Source: Granulosicoccus antarcticus IMCC3135 | GTDB taxonomy: Bacteria > Pseudomonadota > Gammaproteobacteria > Granulosicoccales > Granulosicoccaceae | NCBI RefSeq assembly: GCF_002215215.1 | Contig: NZ_CP018632.1 | Coordinates: 2,228,501-2,292,500, forward strand | DNA length: 64,000 nt | Reading direction: 5' to 3' | Shown: positions 26,374 through 34,196 of the stretch, in pieces | Layout: every line of letters starts with the position of its first letter | Position numbering within the stretch: the first letter of the stretch is position 1 | The notes under the pieces: model-generated | What the model was told of the DNA's origin: nothing | What the model saw: only the letters and a program-made list of their open reading frames with translations | Databases searched by the model: none | Made by a program: the position numbers and the translations under genes

Positions 26374-27681
26374 GGGTCTTCCGGTTTCCGTGTGGGTAAG
26401 TTAGCCTTGATGGCATGAATGATAAAGACCTGTACCAGCAAATTCTGGGGATTCCGAAGCCATGGAGCGTCACTGACGTCGGTTTGAAGTTGGACGGTGG
26501 CAAGATTGAAGTGCGTGTCAGTGCTCCGTCCTCAGCTGACATGCACTGTCCGGTGTGCCAGAAGGTATGCCCACGCCATGACAAGCGAGAGCGTCGATGG
26601 CGTCACTTGGATACGTGCCAGTACCAGACAGTCCTGGTTGCGCAGGTGCCGCGCGTGAAGTGCGACGAGCATGGAATCAAGCAGATCGATGTCCCTTGGG
26701 CAGAGGAGCGTTCTCGATTCACGGCTTTGTTCGAGATACTGGTTATCGACTGGCTTAAGGAGGCTTCTGTCAGTGCTGTTGCCAGGCAACTGGAAATACG
26801 GTGGGATGCCATTGACGGGATCATGCAAAGAGCCGTTGCACGCGGCCTCAAGCGTCGTGATGATACGGGACTGTATCCGGATCTGGATGTCGACGAAACG
26901 GCTTTTCGTAAACGCCACGACTATGTCACTGTTGTCAGCGATCCTGGTACTGGCGCGGTGATACATTTGTGCGACGATCGCAAGAAGCAAAGCCTGAAAG
27001 ACTTCTATAGCAGTCTGAGCGAAGAGCAACGTATCGGAATCAGAACGATATCGATGGACATGTGGCCTGCGTTCATCAGTGCCACACTGGAGGGGCTTCC
27101 CGGTGCCGATAGCAAGATTTGCTTTGATCGATTTCACGTGGCTCAGCATCTCGGTAAAGCCGTCGATAAGGTCCGCCGGGACGAGCACAAGAAGCTTAAG
27201 GCAGAAAACAATGCTGTCCTCACGGGGACCAAGCATGACTGGCTGCGAGCCGAACAGAACGTACCGAAGAAACGACTCGGCGCTTTCAGGAAGCTGTGCA
27301 ATAGCACGTTGAAAACGGCCCGCGCCTGGGCGTGGAAAGAGGCAGCAGCGTACCTGTGGCAGTACCGATCTCGCACTTGGGCTATCAAGGCGTGGAACCG
27401 TTGGTATTCAGGAGCAATTAGAAGCCGCTTGGAGCCTGTCAAAAAGGCTGCCCGAATGATCAAGAAGCATCTCTGGGGAATCGTCAATGCTATCGTTACT
27501 GGCACAACCAACGCCGGTGCCGAGAGTATCAATAGTCGCATCAAGATGGTGAAGGTCGGATCACGCGGTTTCAGAAACAAGAACCGATTCAAGGCAGCGA
27601 TCTATTTTCATTTGGGCGATCTCGACCTGTATCCAGAAACGGCTACAGAATGAGACTACCCACACGAATGTCGGAAGACCC
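26374..27681 (+). mobile_element. ISL3-family insertion sequence (1308 bp)
   Basis: Terminal inverted repeats start GGGTCTTCCG and contain CGTGTGGGTA at both ends (26374 rightward; 27681 leftward). No 8-bp direct repeat is present (GTTATTGT on the left, AAAAAAGG on the right), so flanking DNA was lost or rearranged after insertion. It encodes one full-length transposase. Confidence 0.85.
26415..27653 (+). CDS. ISL3-family transposase
   Basis: A 412-aa protein with an N-terminal zinc-finger region (CPVCQKVCPRHDKRERRWRH), the helix-turn-helix SAVARQLEIRWDAIDGI, then DDE catalytic blocks (DLDVDETAFRKRHDYVTVV, ISMDMWPAFISA, DRFHVAQHL and the late TTNAGAESINSRIKMV with its Glu). Full length for the family. 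It ends about 28 bp before the right inverted repeat. Confidence 0.92.
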   Translation: MNDKDLYQQILGIPKPWSVTDVGLKLDGGKIEVRVSAPSSADMHCPVCQKVCPRHDKRERRWRHLDTCQYQTVLVAQVPRVKCDEHGIKQIDVPWAEERSRFTALFEILVIDWLKEASVSAVARQLEIRWDAIDGIMQRAVARGLKRRDDTGLYPDLDVDETAFRKRHDYVTVVSDPGTGAVIHLCDDRKKQSLKDFYSSLSEEQRIGIRTISMDMWPAFISATLEGLPGADSKICFDRFHVAQHLGKAVDKVRRDEHKKLKAENNAVLTGTKHDWLRAEQNVPKKRLGAFRKLCNSTLKTARAWAWKEAAAYLWQYRSRTWAIKAWNRWYSGAIRSRLEPVKKAARMIKKHLWGIVNAIVTGTTNAGAESINSRIKMVKVGSRGFRNKNRFKAAIYFHLGDLDLYPETATE

Positions 27682-27742
27682 AAAAAAGGAATCCACATTG
27701 ATGCAACAGCAGTGGATCCTAATCATTGGACAGTTCAAGGGA
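27682..27742. repeat. IS3-type terminal sequence remnant
   Basis: Contains TCATTGGACAGTTCAAGG, also present on the opposite strand at about 10530-10550 at the end of the other IS3 remnant. It is the leftover end of an IS3-family copy, just outside the ISL3 element. Confidence 0.55.
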
Positions 27743-27823
27743 GTTCAGATCAGGACTGTTGTCTGACACTGCCGGCCGTAAATGTTTAGTTAACTTTCAG
27801 CTAGGTCCGCTGTGTGCTTAAAC
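27743..27823 (+). repeat. Island-edge inverted repeat, left copy (81 bp)
   Basis: The reverse complement of this stretch is nearly identical (about 76 of 81 positions) to 59298-59378. It contains GTTAACTTTCAGCTAGGTCC and ends TGTGTGCTTAAAC. No gene is encoded. The two copies face each other across about 31.5 kb of accessory DNA. Confidence 0.8.
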
Positions 27824-28170
27824 TAGACCTTGCTATACTTGAGATTGAACGGATACTAGTCAGCTAAAAGCAGTCATAGGAAAGAAATACGCCTTACGGT
27901 TAACTCCTAATTTTACGGAAATCTATCTTGGCTTATATGGCCTAAGCTACTGGGGTGTCGGTATATTTTGAGGAAACTCAGAAATCACAACAAATGTATC
28001 TACCGGGTAGGTGCATAAGAAGTATTAAGCAGGTTTTACACTTAAAACATTCTGTTATGTACAGAAGTTCCCCGTTTCCAGCGGTAATTCAAAGCATGAA
28101 AAGCGCTAGAAACACTGATAATCAGTATTAAATTAAACTAGCTCCTAAATAACAAGGTAGAAAATAGTAA
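27824..28170. other. AT-rich upstream region of the pentapeptide gene
   Basis: No ORF or RNA recognised. It presumably carries the promoter of the gene at 28171, for which AACAAGGTAG (about 20 bp upstream) gives only a weak ribosome binding site. Confidence 0.4.
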
Positions 28171-29082
28171 ATGGAAGAGATTGTCAGTTATATATCAACC
28201 AGTGAATCATCGGTTCTAATTGAAAATATCAGAAACATTGCACTCGTTGTAGCGACAGTAATAGGTCTATGGTTGTTATGGGTGCGTTCGAGAGCACTGG
28301 AGAAACAAGCTGAAATAGCACAGAACGGTTATAACCATGATCGTTTTACGGGATTTCTCGAGCTACTTAATTCAAGTAACAATAATATAAGAATTTCTGC
28401 AGTTGAATCACTCAAACTTCTCATACAGGAGGACACTAGATATTTTTGGCCGGTAATTAAAGTGTTTGCAATATACGCAAACCATAACCTGCCTTTAAAA
28501 AGCGAACAAAATGAAACCAAAGAAAAAAGTGATTTAGAAGCAAATAAAATAACTACAATTGATCGTATAGTAGTGCAAGAAATGATTAATGCACTTGGAG
28601 ATGAAGAAATTGGCTGGTTGCCATACTATGCAAATCATGCAAAAGGAATGGAATTGCCATGGAACATTGCTAGAGGTCTAGTGCTCTTCTTGACCGGACA
28701 AGGACAATACCGTCGGTACGTAGATATCGGGCTGCAAGCACAGAAAAATAAATACACCATAGTATTTAAAAGAACTGACTTGTCACGAATGAATATGGTT
28801 GGTCTTTTTCTTTCGGTCGCTGAATTTCACCTTTGTCAGTTAAATAGACTGTACTGTACACATACCAGTTTTGAGAATTCTAAATTCGTAGAATCCAAAT
28901 TGAATGATGCCAAATTTATTAAGTGCAACCTAGTTAATGCAGTTTTTAATGGATGCGACATGAAGAATGTTAGTTTTTTAGATTCGGATATTAACGGAGC
29001 AAAATTTATTGACTGTGACTTAATTGATGTCGATTTATCTAAGGCGAAAAACTATAAACTAGCAAAAATATCAAACAACTAA
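28171..29082 (+). CDS. Membrane-anchored pentapeptide-repeat protein (303 aa)
   Basis: One N-terminal transmembrane helix (about residues 22-38, NIALVVATVIGLWLLWV) is followed by a charged helical cytoplasmic segment. The C-terminal domain (about 199-290) is of pentapeptide repeats (DLSRMNMVGL, TSFENSKFVESKLNDAKFIK, CNLVNAVFNGCDMKNVSFLD, INGAKFIDCDLIDVDLSKA), which form a right-handed beta helix. Such TM-plus-pentapeptide proteins are common in accessory genomes. The fold can mediate protein-protein contacts or mimic DNA, but no role is shown here. AT-rich compared with the upstream operon. Stand-alone gene. Confidence 0.8.
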   Translation: MEEIVSYISTSESSVLIENIRNIALVVATVIGLWLLWVRSRALEKQAEIAQNGYNHDRFTGFLELLNSSNNNIRISAVESLKLLIQEDTRYFWPVIKVFAIYANHNLPLKSEQNETKEKSDLEANKITTIDRIVVQEMINALGDEEIGWLPYYANHAKGMELPWNIARGLVLFLTGQGQYRRYVDIGLQAQKNKYTIVFKRTDLSRMNMVGLFLSVAEFHLCQLNRLYCTHTSFENSKFVESKLNDAKFIKCNLVNAVFNGCDMKNVSFLDSDINGAKFIDCDLIDVDLSKAKNYKLAKISNN

Positions 29083-29421
29083 AAGAGAACATAACAAGTC
29101 GCGGCAGGACCGACAGTGTACGCGGTGGCAGTGAGCGTGGCGTTATGAACTTCCGCTTTGGGTTGAGTGCAGAAGCAGATCAAAGTGGAGTTCTGGCACA
29201 AGCGAACGTCTGCTGTGAGGACAATTCAGACCTGCCGGTAAAAAGCTCACACCTGGAAGTTATGCCTGCTTTGTCCTCATTGCTGACACTGATTATATCG
29301 GTGACTTGCTGAATATCTAGGAAATATCAGTGGCTCTAATTATCCAAAGCAGACATTGAATATTCAGAATAACGCACGCGTAATAGGTGCGATCTTACAG
29401 GCGCCCTAGTTGCCGCGTTTG
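29083..29421. other. Intergenic region with dispersed inverted-repeat copy
   Basis: No gene. It contains ATAACAAG soon after the upstream stop and GCGTTATG about 55 bp later, weakly like an integron attC frame, and the repeat at 29211-29280. Confidence 0.45.
29211..29280 (+). repeat. Dispersed inverted repeat, copy 1 (about 70 bp)
   Basis: The reverse complement matches 49502-49571 at about 85% by eye. Both copies are bounded by GAGGAC and GTCCTC arms, so each can fold into a long hairpin. Non-coding. Confidence 0.7.
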
Positions 29422-30540
29422 TTAGAAGTTAATTTTCCGGATATTGTCGATATTCCAACCAGAAAAATTTACCCCATCATCAATTAGTAAGCCTTTAGGA
29501 TCAAACTTAAAGGGATTTACTCCTGACATTATAAGGCTTTCTATTTTTTTCTTTTGTGCGTCAGGTAACCCATCCCACCACTCTGGTGATATAAAACTAT
29601 TCTCAGCCAGACCGAAGAATAAACGAATTAGAGCACCAAATATCCCTGCCTTATCTATAGCTATAAGAGTATTAACAAAGCCTAAAATTATAGCCGATTT
29701 TGTTAGCCAACTAAATACTACATAGCCTTTACCGTCACTAGAAAACGAATTGAAAACAATCTGCTCAGCGACAACATTAAGATCGCCCAAATCTTGAATT
29801 ATCGTCCCATTAAAATCAGATACTGGAGATACAATTGATGAAACCGCTACAGGCATTGATCTAGAAGATTCGAATATCAAGTGGCTCAAGTTGTTTGTAA
29901 AATTCCCAAGCAGCTGACCATCTAACTGGTCTTTAAAGTCAGATAGTTCACGTAGCGCAGCTTTTATACCTAATTGATTATCGGCAGCAAATTTCTGAAT
30001 AGACAATTGATCAGCTAATTGCTTGCCTTTGTCTCCACTTTTAATTACCTCTGAAGATAAAAGGCTACCTTCTTTTGCATACAACTCTTTTGCAACTGAG
30101 CGAAACATTAAAGCAAGGCATTGCTCTTCTGTCGCATTAAATGGATGATCCTCGATACATGAGAATAGTTGTTTGTCGTGTTTAGAGCAGAAACCTTTGA
30201 ATGTAGATGCTTGATTCACGCCAATTTTTTCTGGCACCAGCTTGCCCTTATTCTTAAATATATTTGCCAAGTTAATTTTCAACCCATATACATGGTTTGT
30301 TGAGTCAGCAATTTCAATTAAACTTCCACTTTTAGAAACTGTGTGAGCATTAACTATCCTTCTGTCACATTCATGCTGAAGTGCTTTAGGTACATAACAA
30401 CACTTCCTTGATCTGATATTTTTTGACTGCCCGATTAACTCTCCTTTTGTAATTGCCTGTTCACTCTCTCGACCATAATGACAGTGCTTAAATTTCTTCC
30501 CTGAATTACACCAACACTTTTCATTGCGTCCAATTTTCAT
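29422..30540 (-). CDS. SEC-C zinc-binding protein with HNH-like Cys/His region (372 aa)
   Basis: The start at 30540 (MKIGRNEKCWCNSGKKFKHC) has GCAGGAA upstream and places a SEC-C zinc motif (C-x-C-x8-C-H) at the very N-terminus; a longer start at 30591 is less likely. A second Cys/His cluster follows (KCCYVPKALQHECDRRIVNA, HTVSKSGSLIEIAD, then FCSKHDKQLF), arranged like a divergent HNH/treble-clef nuclease. The middle is helical. A hydrophobic segment near residues 275-300 (WLTKSAIILGFVNTLIAID) may be a buried or membrane helix. I do not recognise a named family. A role in nucleic-acid cleavage or defence is inference from motif and neighbourhood. Confidence 0.65.
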   Translation of the reverse strand: MKIGRNEKCWCNSGKKFKHCHYGRESEQAITKGELIGQSKNIRSRKCCYVPKALQHECDRRIVNAHTVSKSGSLIEIADSTNHVYGLKINLANIFKNKGKLVPEKIGVNQASTFKGFCSKHDKQLFSCIEDHPFNATEEQCLALMFRSVAKELYAKEGSLLSSEVIKSGDKGKQLADQLSIQKFAADNQLGIKAALRELSDFKDQLDGQLLGNFTNNLSHLIFESSRSMPVAVSSIVSPVSDFNGTIIQDLGDLNVVAEQIVFNSFSSDGKGYVVFSWLTKSAIILGFVNTLIAIDKAGIFGALIRLFFGLAENSFISPEWWDGLPDAQKKKIESLIMSGVNPFKFDPKGLLIDDGVNFSGWNIDNIRKINF

Positions 30541-30786
30541 TACATTCCTGCTCGATTTCACGTTTCTATCGGGAGGTAAAATCCCTGGCACGATTTCTAA
30601 CGCCTAGCACAGCGTCAACTTGACAGTGTGGCAGGTTCTGGCTCATTGCGGACCTTGACGAACATCCGCGATAACCGACGTTTGCAGCCGCTGCGCGTTC
30701 TGAGGCACTCAAGGTTGCGTGACGGCTGCAAACGATAGGGTTCATCGTTTGAAATGACTCAGGGCAAGTAGAGCCAATTAAAAAAC

Positions 30787-31590
30787 CTATGCGACTGGAG
30801 GCCATTTCGCGTTAATTCCATCGAAAAGCGCCATCAGAAATGTCTTTATCGAATTGAAGTATTGAGTGAATTTCTCTTGGTCCATGTGCATCACCTTCCC
30901 TTCCCATTTTGCCAATGAAGGAAACGCCTCAACGTCGCTTGACTCAATCTTGCCATAGCGGTGCAGGAGAATGTTTCTTACACAATTCGCCTCGGCCAGA
31001 ATGGCAGCATCACTATCGCGCACCTCTACATCAAGTCCGAGAAAGTAAAACATCTTTGCATAGCGAGCAGAGACATCCGTGCGCTTGACAGATACGTCTT
31101 TCATCGCTAGACGCTCAATCCGCTTTGCCACGGCTAAACTTGAAGCACGACTCCACGGTCGAGCATCAGGGCTCACTTGTTTAGGCATAAATAAATCGAT
31201 AACTTTCTCGGCTATATCATCGTCGCGCTCTACATACGTGGCAATAATATTTTCTATTCCAGCCTCAAAAGATGACCATATGCCGATGAATGCGTGAACA
31301 TGAAGATCATGGAAACCTTCGTCTTTCATTGTTACTGCCCACGAACTTAGCTCCACGGCTTGCTTCTTCAGAAGATCAGCTTTCTTTTGGTTCTCACTGC
31401 CTGTAGTGGTACGACTGTCTATAAACTTACTGAAGGCCTCCCCGTGCCTCACGGCCAGACCGATACTACTCTTGTAGTTCAACGTGTCAAAGTACTCTCG
31501 TAGCAAATGCGAGGTCATCATTTGGTGGTCATAGTAGGGCCACCCAGTATCTTTGGGTGTTCCTAAGATAGGCTCGTTGAGTGTGGTCAT
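30787..31590 (-). CDS. HEPN-motif protein (267 aa)
   Basis: An all-helical soluble protein with RNILLH at residues 205-210, the R-x4-H signature of HEPN RNase active sites, preceded by a helix with conserved-looking Glu/Asn (AILAEANCV). The N-terminal region (residues 20-110) is also helical, with WSSFEAGIENIIATYVER typical of four-helix HEPN or apoptosis-type families. No partner nucleotidyltransferase or antitoxin is adjacent. HEPN proteins often act as RNases in toxin-antitoxin and defence systems; activity here is inference. Confidence 0.6.
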   Translation of the reverse strand: MTTLNEPILGTPKDTGWPYYDHQMMTSHLLREYFDTLNYKSSIGLAVRHGEAFSKFIDSRTTTGSENQKKADLLKKQAVELSSWAVTMKDEGFHDLHVHAFIGIWSSFEAGIENIIATYVERDDDIAEKVIDLFMPKQVSPDARPWSRASSLAVAKRIERLAMKDVSVKRTDVSARYAKMFYFLGLDVEVRDSDAAILAEANCVRNILLHRYGKIESSDVEAFPSLAKWEGKVMHMDQEKFTQYFNSIKTFLMALFDGINAKWPPVA

Positions 31591-31735
31591 CAGACAATTG
31601 TGTTGATCAAACTAGGAAGGTAACTATCTTGGACTCGCTGAGAGGTCTGCGAGAAAAGCTAATAAGTATTGAAACAGATATGAACTTGATGTCTTGATTC
31701 TACCTTATTCAATACGTCATACATTAATCATATCG

Positions 31736-33120
31736 GAGCTATAGTCAATAGTGGTGTCCAGACAGTTGAATCAAGCGACTTTCTGATTGATCTCCTGCAC
31801 TTCAACGCCGTCGTTGAATTTGATTCCGGTGATAACCTTGGCCAAGTAGTCAAAGCCCCTGAGTCTGCGCCAGCGCTTCTCGGCGCATAGTCCAAGCTTG
31901 AACATCATGTGCAGCATCGTGTCTCGTGACAGACAGCCTTTGGAGCGCTTGGTCCGATGCCGGATGGTGGCAAAGGTTGACTCGATCGGGTTGGTCGTAC
32001 GGATGCTCTGCCAATGTTTTGCTGGGAAATCATAGAACGTCAGAAGCTCCAGCTGATCCTTGAGTAGACACTGTGCCACTTTCGGGTACTTGTCCGCGTA
32101 CGTTTCGATGAATAAATCGAAGGCTTTCACAGCGTCGGCCTTGGTCTCCGCCATCCAGATATCTTGCAATCGCTTCTTGGCTTTTGGCTGTGACGACTTG
32201 GGCAGCTTGTTGAGCACGTTGGCTGTCTTGTGCACCCAGCAACGTTGTTGCCGTGTGTCAGGATAGATCTGGTCGACGGCTGCCCAGAAGCCCAAAGCAC
32301 CGTCTCCGATAGCGAGATTGGGAGAGTTCATGCCGCGAGCCTTGAGCTGAGCAAGACCTCACGCCAACTCTGCGTCGATTCCCGGGTGCTGTCCTCGATA
32401 GCCAGAATCTGCTTCTTTCCTTGCTCATTTACGCCGATAACCGTTAGTGCACACAGTTTGCTGTCGTCACTGCGAAGACCTGAGTGGATACCGTCAACCC
32501 AGACGTATACCCATTGATCTTTATCCAGTGGGGCCTGGCACCAAGCCTCGTACTCCTCGCCCCATACCTGCTTGAGTCGTGAGATTGTGCTGGCTGATAA
32601 GCCCTTGGCTTCCGGGCCGACCAGCACTTCCAGAGCGCTCTGCATCTCGCCGCTGGAGATGCCTTTGAGGTACAGCCAGGGCAAGGCAGCTTCGATTGAT
32701 TTCGTTCTGCGAACATAGGGTGGCACCAGCGCTGAGCGAAAGGTGACCGGCTCTCCATCACGTGCTCGCACCTTCGGTACTTTCACTGTGACGGGGCCGA
32801 TTCCGGTCTGGATCTCACGCTCCGGCTGGTGGCCATTGCGCACGACTGCCGCACGTCCATTGGCCAAGGTTCTGTCCTGGAACTGCGACAGAAAATCACT
32901 GACTTCTGCTTCGATGGCTTGGGCTAGCAACTGCCGTGCTCCTGTCTGCAATAGCTGAGTCAAGAGATCTGTATTTTCGTCTCGACCTTCGAACTGAACA
33001 ACGTTATCCTTCTTCATGGCGGTGTTTCTCTGTTGGTGGATTGAACGTGTGGTAACGCCAATCAACCAGAAACGCCGCTTTTTTTCAACCTTGCTCAGAC
33101 ACCAGAATCAACCATACCTC
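31736..33120 (-). mobile_element. IS256-family insertion sequence (1385 bp), frameshifted
   Basis: Imperfect inverted ends read inward from GAGCTATAGTCAAT (left) and GAGGTATGGTTGAT (right), both continuing into TGGTGTC. A perfect 9-bp duplication ATCATATCG flanks it at 31727-31735 and 33121-33129, as expected for IS256-type transposition. The transposase gene is broken by one frameshift. Confidence 0.9.
31771..33017 (-). pseudogene. IS256-family transposase with one frameshift
   Basis: The N-terminal part from ATG 33017 (MKKDNVVQFEGRDENTD) runs to SWREVLLSSRLAA and a stop at 32328. The C-terminal part resumes in another frame at the normal sequence KARGMNSPNLAIGDGALGFW and ends at 31771. Removing one frameshift near 32350 would restore a typical mutator-type transposase of about 415 aa, with the C-terminal RTTNPIESTFATIRHRTKRS block intact. 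It could be a recent mutation or a sequencing error. Confidence 0.85.
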
Positions 33121-33370
33121 ATCATATCGATGTCAACAGGCCTACGTGTGCCCGTGGAAGTACAGAGTCTGATATAGAAGGCTGAAAATCAAGCCCAAAC
33201 CTTCAGAAAGTACAGCACAATCCCGCTGGCTTCAAATCCATAGCCGTCACAGATTTACCAACTTAGGCCTCACGCACAGTTAGATTTGCAACAAATCTAC
33301 ACACTAACAAAGTCCGCTTCAAGGTAAGCGTCCGAGCTGAACCGCATTGACCATTCGGGCAACGCAGTAG

Positions 33371-33590
33371 TTATCCGACGACAGCCTCTTCCAGTGTGAC
33401 ATTCCATGGCAGGAACTCGTCAACACGGTTTACCGGATGATCAGCGATCTTGCTCAGGACATGACGCAAATAGGCTTCAGGATCCAGGCCGTTTAACTTG
33501 GCCGAGTTGAGCAACCCATACAGCATCGCTGCCGCATGACCACCCGCATCTGAACCCGCGAACAAGTAATTTTTTCGCTTATGGAAAATA
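33371..33590 (-). pseudogene. IS66 TnpC C-terminal fragment (left half)
   Basis: The minus frame reads [20 protein letters not shown], then [20 protein letters not shown] and [14 protein letters not shown], with a stop at 33371. This is the C-terminal end of an IS66 transposase. It begins inside the palindrome, so everything N-terminal to KRKN is missing. Confidence 0.75.
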
Positions 33591-33607
33591 TTCCATAAGC
33601 GAAAAAA
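33570..33607. repeat. Perfect 17-bp palindrome at the fusion point
   Basis: TTTTTTCGCTTATGGAA, a 4-nt AATA spacer and its exact complement form a 38-bp hairpin. In both directions it encodes the same peptide FHKRKN leading into LFA of TnpC. It is also reminiscent of paired tyrosine-recombinase arms, though the spacer is short. Confidence 0.85.
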
Positions 33608-33830
33608 CTTTCTCTTCGCCGATACACCCGCTGGCGCCGAGGCCAGCGCGATAATTTGTAGTCTGTTGAAAACTGCGAAAATCAGCGGACAACATCCACA
33701 GAGATATCTTGGTGTTCTACTGAGCGAACTACCCAATGTGCAGAGGGTCGAGGACGTCGAGGCACTGTTGCCGTGGAACATCACACCTGACGAGATCAAT
33801 CGTCGGTATGCAACGTATCCAGTCCCCTAG
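33591..33830 (+). pseudogene. IS66 TnpC C-terminal fragment (right half)
   Basis: The plus frame reads [20 protein letters not shown], then [40 protein letters not shown] and [19 protein letters not shown] with a stop at 33830. This is a TnpC tail from a different IS66 relative than the left half. No start is present. Confidence 0.75.
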
Positions 33831-33892
33831 CGCTACCACACTGCGACAGCAAATTGTTTGAGCCTCATGGATGTGAGCGGTGCGTCGCTTAC

Positions 33893-34196
33893 CTGCAGCT
33901 GGCATTGTCTCCGACCGGTTGCAAGGCAGGCCGCTGGCCTGGGCACCGCTTTACCTAATTCTGCGAACTCACGAAACTTGGGTCAGATATATCGCTTACG
34001 CGTTACACCTTAGAGGTTAATTGTTGTTTAGCAAAGTTCGTCGTCCCAAAGTCAAACGGCGGTATTAGTACCGTATGACTCTATTTGATAGAAAAAGGGT
34101 TCCACGAAAGCGACCATTTACATTGTGAAATGGCACAATGTTAAAAGTGACTTAATCGACACATGATTTTTTTGGTGCATTTTGTTGGGGAAGAAT
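33893..34196. promoter_or_regulatory. Upstream region of the SIR2-STAND gene
   Basis: About 300 bp without a gene; it should hold the promoter of the defence-type gene. GGGGAAG at 34187 is a good ribosome binding site for the ATG at 34197. No operator or -35/-10 pair can be named with confidence. Confidence 0.4.

Larger units (their letters stand above)
33324..33892. mobile_element. Palindromic IS66 remnant: two 3' ends fused head to head
   Basis: Both outer edges carry IS66-type termini (GTAAGCGTCCGAGC at 33324 and its inverted counterpart ending GCGTCGCTTAC at 33892). Each half encodes only the C-terminal end of a TnpC protein, in opposite directions away from a central palindrome at 33570-33607. 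No 8-bp duplication is seen (CTTCAAGG on the left, CTGCAGCT on the right). Confidence 0.7.

Noticed and set aside
33570-33607. dif/XerCD-type recombination site
   Set aside because: The spacer is only 4 nt and the arms do not match dif. The palindrome also encodes conserved TnpC residues in both directions, so fusion of IS66 ends explains it better.
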